A program made the position numbers and the translations under genes. Below are positions 21,727 through 26,947 of a stretch of 26,947 bases of DNA, one piece after another. The notes under the pieces were generated by a model. That model was not told the origin of the DNA, made no database searches, and worked only from the letters and a program-made list of their open reading frames with translations. Origin of the DNA: a virus; IMG/VR virus record IMGVR_UViG_3300036407_000017, positions 1 to 26,947 of that record; one strand, written 5' to 3'. Numbering within the stretch: position 1 is the first letter of the stretch; the number at the start of each line of letters is the position of its first letter.

Positions 21727-22637
21727 CAGACGAGGCCCTTCGACTTCACGAAGGCCACGATCTCGTCCTCATACATCTTGAACAGGGCAAGCCGCTGTTC
21801 GCGGGAAGCCCGCGCCATCTTGTTGGTGAGGGCCTGCCAATGGATGTCGGCCGGGCGCAGCAATGCCTTGCCCTGTGCCAGAGCGAGCGCCTCGGCAACG
21901 GTTTCCGCTTGTCGCGTTTCGACCGGGGCAAACAGAAGGTCCAGAATAGCCGTCTGCAGCGCTGCGTCCTGTTGCGCCAGAAGGGACAAGCCCGCCTGGT
22001 GGTTGGCGAGCCACGTGCCCGTCAGGCGGGCCTTGATATTGGCGCTGAGGTTGCGGGCAATCGCCACGCTGATCTCGATCGCGCGGGCGGATAGCCCGGT
22101 GCGTTCGGCTGCAACCGAACTGAACGAAAAAATTTCGTTCTGGTCGCGCTTGGCCCGTGCATCGGCGCTGCGCCGGTCCCCGCCATTGCGGGCGTCGGGA
22201 TGCATTCCCTCGTGCAGCGCCTTGAGCTCGGCAAGCATAACCGCCCGCTCCAGCGCTCTAAGGTCGGGCCGAATGATGTTCTCGAAGATTTCGGAGAGGC
22301 GGCGCTGATGAGCGGAATGGTTTTCGATCGCGGTCACTATTGTGTCGACCTGCCAGCCCAAGCTCTTGGCGGCATGCAGCCGGTGCAAGCCCACATCCAG
22401 ATGGTAGATGCCCTGTGCATCGATGCTCACCCGGATTGGCTGCAACTGCCCGACCAGTTCAAACGATCGTGCGATGGCTTCGGCCGCGCTCATATCCAGA
22501 ACGCGCAGCCGTTGCGGGCTGACGATGATCTTATTTGGGTCCAGCTGCGTTAGGTTTTGTGGCTTGGCCGGTGGCTCGGTGGATGTTACCTGCCCCTTGT
22601 CCGCGCCGCGCCTTTTGGTGGACGGTGCAGAGGTCAT
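21726..22637 (-). CDS. ParB/Srx-domain DNA-binding protein
   Basis: This 303-residue protein has an N-terminal ParB-like nuclease/CTPase domain from about 30 to 105, with LDPNKIIVSPQRLR, FELVGQLQPIRV (59-70) and a motif GLHRLHAAKSLGW (83-95) in place of the canonical GERR motif. The central HTH region (SVAAERTGLSARAIEISVAI) and a helical C-terminus follow. ParB-like proteins occur in the early region of many Mu-like phages, but without a partner ParA or an obvious parS cluster; their role may be transcriptional or in transposition-target handling. The altered GERR motif leaves CTP binding uncertain. It overlaps the Ner-like gene by ATGA. Confidence 0.85.
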   Translation of the reverse strand: MTSAPSTKRRGADKGQVTSTEPPAKPQNLTQLDPNKIIVSPQRLRVLDMSAAEAIARSFELVGQLQPIRVSIDAQGIYHLDVGLHRLHAAKSLGWQVDTIVTAIENHSAHQRRLSEIFENIIRPDLRALERAVMLAELKALHEGMHPDARNGGDRRSADARAKRDQNEIFSFSSVAAERTGLSARAIEISVAIARNLSANIKARLTGTWLANHQAGLSLLAQQDAALQTAILDLLFAPVETRQAETVAEALALAQGKALLRPADIHWQALTNKMARASREQRLALFKMYEDEIVAFVKSKGLV

Positions 22638-22933
22638 GCGTGTTTACTCCTGTCAGAACTTGCGTGCGATAATTGACTTTTCCGGCCACCGGCTTTCGGA
22701 CTAGGTATCGGGCGGCACCGGTCTTCGTCGTCGAACCATTCCGGCCAGAGCTCGTGACGCTTGACGCCGAGGGTTTTGGCGATGGCGTAATTGGCGGAGG
22801 GAATGCAGCGGCGGAGGGCGTGGCTAACCGTGCTCGGGTGGGCTTTCATTCCTTTGGCCACGGAACTAAGTGAACCTCCGCTCTTGCGGAGGCGGGCCAC
22901 TATGTCGGCAGGGTGAGAGTTCTTTTGGGGCAT
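22634..22933 (-). CDS. ner: Ner/Nlp-type early regulator
   Basis: This 99-residue protein is the first gene of the leftward early operon. It has a lambda-like HTH, SLSSVAKGMKAHPSTVSHAL (residues 21-40), and the Ner/Nlp family signature TLGVKRHELWPEWFDDE (54-70). In Mu, Ner turns down early and repressor transcription after induction. The start codon lies 2 bases from operator O1, so its own transcript begins among the operators. The basic tail (SPKAGGRKSQLSHASSD) has no match that I know. Confidence 0.88.
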   Translation of the reverse strand: MPQKNSHPADIVARLRKSGGSLSSVAKGMKAHPSTVSHALRRCIPSANYAIAKTLGVKRHELWPEWFDDEDRCRPIPSPKAGGRKSQLSHASSDRSKHA

Positions 22934-22935
22934 CG

Positions 22936-23019
22936 GTCACTTTTGTGATTCTAGGTCACATATGTGACTAAATGGATAGGTGAGAGCTTGGATGTCAAGC
23001 AGAAAGTCACAATTGTGAC
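22936..23019. promoter_or_regulatory. Repressor operator array O1-O3 (GTCAC-N4-GTGAC)
   Basis: Three dyads share the form GTCAC-N4-GTGAC. O1 (22936-22949) has TTTT in the middle and one mismatch at the end. O2 (22955-22968) has ATAT and is perfect. O3 (23006-23019) has AATT and is perfect. Centres are 19 and 51 bp apart. They occupy the gap between the divergent Ner and repressor genes and flank the TTGACA early promoter. They are the expected binding sites for the phage repressor and perhaps Ner. A GATTC site (22947-22951), a possible CcrM methylation target, overlaps the right arm of O1. Confidence 0.85.
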
Positions 23020-23851
23020 CAACGGCGATGCGTGGGCGGAACAATCGTTCAGTTTTGCTTGGGGTGAGAGCCAGATTGCCGACCGGCTGAGGGCACTTGA
23101 GGCCTTGATCGGGACGCAGGCCGATCTGATCCGCATGGCTCAAATCGAGCCGACCGCGTACAAAATGGCACTCAAGCGCAACAGCTCGATGCCAGCGGAA
23201 CGCATCGGCGCCATTGCCAAGGCGACAGGCGTTAGCCTCGACTACCTGATCTGGGGCACGCCGGTGAACCAGATGGACGCAGCTTGCGAAGAAAAGCGCT
23301 TCGACCTGGCCGCCCAGGCTTTCGCGACGCCCTCATCCAAAACCAAGCGCGACGCGCGCCACGCACTCATCGCCAAGAGCCGTGCCGAAGTAGAGGACAA
23401 GCTTGCAGCTTTTTCCGATGCCGCGACGATGCCGGCTGATCAGGGCGACAATCCGGTCGCCCCGCCCGAAGGCTTCGTTCAGGTGCCGCATCTTTTGGCA
23501 CGCGGTGGCCGGGCAGATCCGGCTCCGGTCGCCCTGTCCGCCAAATGGCTCAAGCAGCAAGGGCTGATCGCTAACGTCCTAGCATTCGTGAAAATCGAAA
23601 AGGATGAAGGGGGCCCGCAGTTTCCACCCGGCAGCATCGTGCTGGTCGACCGGAGCGAAACCGCACTGCAGCCGGGCGTGCTCCTGGCTCTGGACTTCGG
23701 GGGCGAGGTGCAGTTACGCCGCCTGGTGCGGCGCCTCGACGGACGTCATGAGCTCGTCCACGTCAATCCCGCCTGGCCGATGGAGCCCGTCGACGAGCCC
23801 CAGGCCATCAAAGCCCTGGGCCGCGTCGCCTTCGCTTTCCTGCCTGTGTAG
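22964..23851 (+). CDS. Phage repressor with degenerate S24-like domain
   Basis: This immunity repressor candidate has up to 295 residues and is divergent from ner. The HTH lies around SQIADRLRALEALIGTQADL (residues 36-55) through TGVSLDYLIWGTP. The C-terminus resembles S24/LexA-type domains (FVQVPHLLARGG, then FPPGSIVLVDRSE). The catalytic Ser of the GDSM motif is replaced (IEKDEGG region) and the usual Lys is Arg (LRRLVRR), so RecA-stimulated self-cleavage is unlikely. The start is uncertain. The GTG at 22964 lies inside O2; a TTG at 22988 has AGGTGA 4 nt upstream and fits the proposed promoter better; a GTG at 23015 lies in O3. All give the same domains. Confidence 0.87.
   Translation: MTKWIGESLDVKQKVTIVTNGDAWAEQSFSFAWGESQIADRLRALEALIGTQADLIRMAQIEPTAYKMALKRNSSMPAERIGAIAKATGVSLDYLIWGTPVNQMDAACEEKRFDLAAQAFATPSSKTKRDARHALIAKSRAEVEDKLAAFSDAATMPADQGDNPVAPPEGFVQVPHLLARGGRADPAPVALSAKWLKQQGLIANVLAFVKIEKDEGGPQFPPGSIVLVDRSETALQPGVLLALDFGGEVQLRRLVRRLDGRHELVHVNPAWPMEPVDEPQAIKALGRVAFAFLPV
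22969..22998 (-). promoter_or_regulatory. Putative early promoter
   Basis: On the minus strand a perfect -35 box TTGACA lies at 22998-22993, followed after 18 bp by CATTTA (22974-22969) as the best -10. O2 lies immediately downstream, where it would cover the start point, and O3 lies 7 bp upstream of the -35 box. This promoter would drive ner and the whole early operon. On the opposite strand TTGTGA (22943-22948) with GACTAA 17 bp downstream could serve the repressor; O1 overlaps it. The -10 assignments are tentative. Confidence 0.55.
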
Positions 23852-23915
23852 CTGTTCCACCCTCAGCGGCCCTGCGAGATGACAAAACCAAGTTTTCCGC
23901 CCTTGCGCCCAGGGG

Positions 23916-23929
23916 CGAACAATTGTGAC
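23916..23929. promoter_or_regulatory. Fourth operator-like site downstream of the repressor gene
   Basis: The sequence shares ACAATTGTGACCA (23919-23931) exactly with operator O3 and its right flank, so 11 of 14 operator positions match. The left GTCAC arm is degenerate. It sits about 65 bp past the repressor stop, near the presumed phage left end. It could be an auxiliary repressor site allowing looping to O1-O3, or a site coupling repressor binding to end recognition. It may also be chance. Confidence 0.5.
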
Positions 23930-23958
23930 CAGCAAACCTGGCCGTTCCATCCTCGATA

Positions 23959-23989
23959 CCCTTGAAGCCTTGTTTCGGGGCCCTTGAAG
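23959..23989. repeat. CCCTTGAAG direct repeat, 22-bp period
   Basis: CCCTTGAAG occurs at 23959-23967 and again at 23981-23989, 22 bp apart, or about two helical turns, which places both on one face of the DNA. The spacing resembles adjacent transposase-binding sites at Mu ends. No copy was found in the first 270 bases in the inverted orientation expected for the other end. Confidence 0.5.
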
Positions 23990-24083
23990 GCCACCGTGCG
24001 AGTGCAGAAACCAAACGCCAGAATCTCACCCGAACTGACGCGCCGTTACCACTGACCAGCCGAGACGCCCAATTTCCGGCCCC

Positions 24084-24110
24084 TCCCACCTAATCCCACC
24101 TAATCCCAAA
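24084..24110. repeat. Tandem TCCCACCTAA repeat near the phage left end
   Basis: The 10-bp unit TCCCACCTAA occurs twice without gap (24084-24093, 24094-24103) and a third partial copy TCCCA follows. It lies between the repressor and the host GH2 gene. It may be a protein-binding site or replication-slippage product at the border of the inserted element. No second copy was seen at the left side of the window. Confidence 0.6.
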
Positions 24111-24290
24111 CAACCATCCGATCTGTCGCGTTACATAAAGGCGCCAGTCTACTGGGCTGACGTCGCTAGCGGTTCAGTCGGACCACGACAATGGCGAGAA
24201 GGAGCGGGCGCAACCTCGAACAGCGCTAGTATTGCACATTTCGAGATCCGCGCCCTGCCCGGTGATGCAGTGCTGTAGAAGAGCTATGTT

Positions 24291-26144
24291 CTAGTCGTTG
24301 TTCTCGTTCTTGGCAGCCTCCAGGGCAATCTGGCGCTGCAGGTCGAGGAACTCGGCAGCGATTGCGCGGCTCGGCTTGAGGATAATAGGGCGCAGCCGCT
24401 CGATTGGGAATTTTGGCTTGCGATCCTCTGTCAGAAGACCATTGGCTTCCTGCATGGTGTCGGTAAACTGGGTATAGCAATAGCCAGCAAGGTTGGGGCT
24501 GTCGTGGATGGCGTCGAAAAGCCCACGCAGCTTTTCGATGTACTCGTCCTCGGTTTGCACCGTCGCATAGCCGAACCATGCCTCGCCCTCGGATGGGCGG
24601 AAGCTGATGCCGCCGAACTCGGTGATTACCACCGGCTGCTGACGCTGATCATCGGGCTGGAGCAAGACCTGGCGCCGTTGCGGACCGCCGCCGGTCAGGG
24701 TTTCGTGCAAAGCCTCCTGCGTGTCATAGCGCTGCTTGATAATGGCAGGGTCGTCCGAATAGTCGTGCACGCCCCAGATATCGGAAACTGTGTGTTCCCA
24801 GCCTTCGTTGGACAGCGCCGGACGGGTTGGGTCTAGCGCCTTGGTCAAATGATACAGCGCCGAGATATAGTGTTGCTGGTCTTCCCGCACAAGGATGTCG
24901 TGTACGCCCCAGCTTTCATTGAGCGGCACCCAGGTGACGATGCAGGGGTGGTTGCGGTCGCGCGCCACAACGCTCAGCCATTCCCGCGTAAAGCGGTCTA
25001 CCGCCTCGGGCGTGAATTCATAGGCATTGGCCATTTCGCCCCAGACCAGCAGCCCAATCCTGTCGCACCAATAAAGGAAACGCGGGTCTTCCACCTTCTG
25101 GTGAATGCGCAAGCCATTGAAGCCGAGCGCCTTGATCAGTTCCACCTCCTGGCGGATGACGTCTTGGCTGGGCGCGGCCAAATGCGATTGCGGCCAGTAG
25201 CCTTGCTCAAGCACAAGACGGAGGAAATAAGGCCGGTTGTTGAGCAGGAATCGTCCGCTGCCGAAGCTGCAGGAGCGCAAGCCAAAATAGCTATGGATAG
25301 TGTCGGCGGCACCATTGGCTTCCAGCGTCACGTCGAGGTCGATCAGATTGGGCGCTTCGGGCCGCCACACGAGCCTGTAGCGATCCTCGCCTGGCCGGGC
25401 GGCATCAAGCGTCAGCGTCGTGCTCACGCTGTTGCGGGTAATTGTTACACTCTGCTCGGCAAGCAGCTCGTCTCCGAACTGCGCTTTGAGCTTGAGCACT
25501 GCCCCTTGCGCGGGAATGCGGTTCAGGATGGCTTCGACCCGGACGGTTGCATTGGCGATATCGGGAAGGAGGCGGAGGTCTTTGATGAAGAGATCGGGAA
25601 GCTGTTCGATCCAGACCGGCTGCCAGATGCCGGTGGTCCGATTGTACCAGATGGCATGGGTCTTGGGCTGCCACTCCTGCTTGCCGCGCGGCTGGGTCAG
25701 ATCGCCTGGCTGATCCTCAGCGCGGACCACGATCGTCTGCTCGCCCGTAGCGGTCAGCGCATGGGTGATGTCGACCGAAAAAGAGGAATGGCCACCCTGG
25801 TGTTCGCAGACCAACTGACCATTGACCCAGACATGGGCGCTGTAATCTACCGCACCAAAGTTGAGAATGGAGCGATCGGTGTTTAGCGCGTCGCGGGAAA
25901 AAGTCCGGTGATACCAGACGACTGGATGATAGCCCGTGTCACCTATTCCTGAGAGCTCGGACTCCGGCGGGAACGGAACGGTGATCTGCCGGGAGAAATG
26001 CTCAGGCGCATCCTGCCAGTTCTCTCCAAAACCTTCGTCCTTGTCATCATAGGCAAAATTCCAAGTGCCGGTGAGGTCCAGCCAGCCGGGGCGTGTCATT
26101 TGCGGGTTGGGGTGCAGGCCTTCGCCAGCGCTTGTCACGGACAT
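24291..26144 (-). CDS. Glycoside hydrolase family 2 (beta-glucuronidase/galactosidase-like)
   Basis: This 617-residue enzyme has the three GH2 parts: an N-terminal sugar-binding beta domain (WLDLTGTWNFAYDD at residue 21 on, HVWVNGQLVCEHQGGHSSF), an immunoglobulin-like domain and a C-terminal TIM barrel. The barrel carries the acid/base motif WVPLNESWGV (NE pair) and the nucleophile motif VVITEFGGI. HVWVNG and the GFNGLRIHQK segment are also family hallmarks. There is no signal peptide, so it acts in the cytoplasm on imported oligosaccharides or glycosides. The ATG has a GAGGAAAG site 3 nt upstream. It reads in the same direction as the phage but has its own 278-bp upstream region and looks like a host gene. 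The exact sugar specificity cannot be told. Confidence 0.9.
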   Translation of the reverse strand: MSVTSAGEGLHPNPQMTRPGWLDLTGTWNFAYDDKDEGFGENWQDAPEHFSRQITVPFPPESELSGIGDTGYHPVVWYHRTFSRDALNTDRSILNFGAVDYSAHVWVNGQLVCEHQGGHSSFSVDITHALTATGEQTIVVRAEDQPGDLTQPRGKQEWQPKTHAIWYNRTTGIWQPVWIEQLPDLFIKDLRLLPDIANATVRVEAILNRIPAQGAVLKLKAQFGDELLAEQSVTITRNSVSTTLTLDAARPGEDRYRLVWRPEAPNLIDLDVTLEANGAADTIHSYFGLRSCSFGSGRFLLNNRPYFLRLVLEQGYWPQSHLAAPSQDVIRQEVELIKALGFNGLRIHQKVEDPRFLYWCDRIGLLVWGEMANAYEFTPEAVDRFTREWLSVVARDRNHPCIVTWVPLNESWGVHDILVREDQQHYISALYHLTKALDPTRPALSNEGWEHTVSDIWGVHDYSDDPAIIKQRYDTQEALHETLTGGGPQRRQVLLQPDDQRQQPVVITEFGGISFRPSEGEAWFGYATVQTEDEYIEKLRGLFDAIHDSPNLAGYCYTQFTDTMQEANGLLTEDRKPKFPIERLRPIILKPSRAIAAEFLDLQRQIALEAAKNENND

Positions 26145-26175
26145 TTTCTTTCCTCACTTGATTGTACGGCCCCAG

Positions 26176-26193
26176 CCGATTTCATTGAATCGG
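26176..26193. promoter_or_regulatory. Operator-like inverted repeat upstream of the GH2 gene
   Basis: CCGATT, a 6-nt spacer and AATCGG form a perfect 6-bp dyad 32 bp upstream of the GH2 start, with further partial symmetry outside (GCC...GGGC). Its size suits a LacI- or GntR-type regulator of sugar use, or a hairpin in the leader. The right arm includes a GAATC. No regulator gene is in the window. Confidence 0.35.
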
Positions 26194-26422
26194 GGCATGC
26201 GTTCGGTCTTATTTACCGATCATTCCATTGTTCGCCAGCCTTTCCTATGCAAACAAGGCGGTATGGCCGTTCATCCTTGGCGGCGCTCTTTGTCATTCAG
26301 CGCAGTTTTGGTGACGCGGCCAATTGGGCTTTGTTGCCGAGGCTCTTCGCTCGCATCCTCGCACTCAGTGGATGGGAAGCGCAGCGAAGAAGGAGTCGCT
26401 CGGTCACTTCAAAAGCAGGTGA

Positions 26423-26947
26423 CTACCTGAACGTCAGCGGCGCCGCGGCCTCGAAGGCGTTCGCTGCCATGGCGTCGACCTTGGCTTGGTCCGCACCATA
26501 AACGCGGACGATCAATTGCTGCCCGTCGCTCCAGAGTTGGTAGGTTGCCGAATAATCCCCGGTGGCGATCCGGGCACGGGTTTTGAAGCCCATGGCGGAA
26601 CCGAATTCGATTGCTTTGGTGCCGAAATAGGCTGCATCGCCGCCAATTCGCCCTGCGTTGGTCCCGCCGATTTCGGTGAAGGTTTGGGCCGTGGTTTCGC
26701 CGGAGCGCACGCGCCTTCCCGTGCCATCGTCGGGTACGGTCTTGATTTCGAGCATCATGGATCCGTCGCAGGTCAGGCACATGCCGATGTAAGCGTCTTC
26801 GCGGACACCGGCGACCCAGTCGGGCTGCTGGACTCCATTAATGCTCAAGGTCGCCCAGTCGGGCGCCAGGAACTCCGCATGGGCCACTGCCGGTGTAAGG
26901 ACAGAAGCAAGGACGAAAACGGCAGCGATCGGCGTGATCTTGAGCAT
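26423..26947 (-). CDS. Exported protein of unknown function
   Basis: The 174-residue frame starts at an ATG at the very edge of the window, so its upstream control is not visible. It has a clear signal peptide (MLKITPIAAVFVLASVL) with a likely cleavage after AVAHA, giving a periplasmic or secreted protein of about 150 residues. The mature part contains a CLTCDG pair of cysteines that could form a disulfide or bind metal, and beta-rich segments such as SATYQLWSDGQQLIVRVYG. I do not recognise the family. It lies 278 bp upstream of the GH2 gene on the same strand and is probably a host gene. Confidence 0.8.
   Translation of the reverse strand: MLKITPIAAVFVLASVLTPAVAHAEFLAPDWATLSINGVQQPDWVAGVREDAYIGMCLTCDGSMMLEIKTVPDDGTGRRVRSGETTAQTFTEIGGTNAGRIGGDAAYFGTKAIEFGSAMGFKTRARIATGDYSATYQLWSDGQQLIVRVYGADQAKVDAMAANAFEAAAPLTFR

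Larger units (their letters stand above)
271..24110 (-). mobile_element. Mu-like transposable prophage, internally deleted
   Basis: The gene order is Ner/repressor, MuA-type transposase, MuB-type ATPase, DUF3164, GemA, Mor-like activator, endolysin/holin, DUF2730, DUF3486, gp28-type terminase, DUF935 portal, GTA-like tail genes and com plus a methyltransferase. This is the canonical Mu-family order, here running right to left. The limits given are the outermost recognisable phage gene (the methyltransferase end) and the repeat-bearing non-coding DNA beyond the repressor; they are not mapped ends. I compared by eye each TG-start below 271 with each CA-end between 23852 and 24300 and found no shared 5-bp target duplication. 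The right end may lie beyond base 1 or be decayed. A large internal deletion (see 6608-6618) has removed the head and most tail genes. Confidence 0.9.
23852..24290. other. Non-coding region spanning the phage left end and host border
   Basis: These 439 bases hold no credible gene. They contain an operator-like site (23916-23929), a spaced CCCTTGAAG repeat (23959-23989), two near-identical GTTCCAYCCTC elements (23854-23864 and 23944-23954, 10 of 11 bases alike) and a 10-bp tandem repeat (24084-24110). Mu-like phages carry several transposase-binding sites within 200 bp of the left end, so these repeats are candidates. The terminal TG/CA dinucleotide and the 5-bp target duplication could not be fixed. 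No terminator is evident for either flanking gene. Confidence 0.6.

Noticed and set aside
224-24135. Candidate termini TGCACCGAGAAA (224-235) and, inverted, TGTAACGCGACA (24135-24124)
   Set aside because: Eight of 12 positions agree and both start with TG, but the flanking 5-mers (TTCAT and TAAAG) do not match as a target duplication.
26403-26423. GTCAC ... GTGAC inverted repeat near the end of the exported-protein gene
   Set aside because: The spacer is 11 nt instead of the 4 nt of the phage operators and it lies in host DNA, so it is not counted as a repressor site; without a T-run it is also a poor terminator.
1-26947. tRNA, rRNA or CRISPR arrays
   Set aside because: No cloverleaf-like sequence, rRNA segment or regularly spaced repeat array was seen by eye.

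Overview
The window is almost entirely one Mu-like transposable prophage in what looks like an alphaproteobacterium. The evidence for the host is high-GC coding, a GcrA-type regulator, and tail genes of the kind shared with alphaproteobacterial Mu-like phages and gene transfer agents. A Devosia-like member of the Hyphomicrobiales is possible but cannot be settled from the sequence alone. Short host-type flanks appear on the right (a GH2 glycosidase and a secreted protein, 24291-26947) and perhaps on the left (a partial ORF, 1-186). No exact attachment sites were found.

The phage reads mostly on the minus strand, from right to left. (i) 22934-23019 is an immunity switch. It holds three GTCAC-N4-GTGAC operators between a plus-strand repressor and a minus-strand Ner-like gene, with a TTGACA early promoter. 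(ii) 22933-12308 is a tightly overlapped early operon: Ner, a ParB-like protein, an HTH protein, a MuA-type DD(35)E transposase, a MuB-type ATPase, small regulators, DUF3164, GcrA-like, GemA and a Mor-like activator. (iii) An 18-bp perfect palindrome (12284-12301) precedes the late genes: GH108 endolysin, holin, DUF2730, a winged-helix protein, DUF3486 small terminase, large terminase, then the portal. (iv) At about 6608-6618 the portal gene breaks off and runs out of frame into the middle of a GTA-like baseplate (megatron) gene. The capsid, tail-tube, tape-measure and baseplate block is therefore missing and the element is defective for virions. (v) A DUF2793 tail protein and an SGNH hydrolase follow. 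(vi) At the left lies a Com-like zinc finger overlapping a cytosine-C5 methyltransferase. The methyltransferase ribosome-binding site is buried in a hairpin inside com, which resembles the com-mom translational switch of Mu.

Three small plus-strand genes (1648-1890, 8989-9282, 12975-13289) sit against the grain of the phage operons and look like lysogen-expressed morons. The points most worth following up are the com/methyltransferase switch, the deletion fusion that leaves transposition, terminase and lysis genes, the repressor lacking S24 catalytic residues with its operator array, the palindrome at the late promoter, and the phage-borne GcrA homologue.
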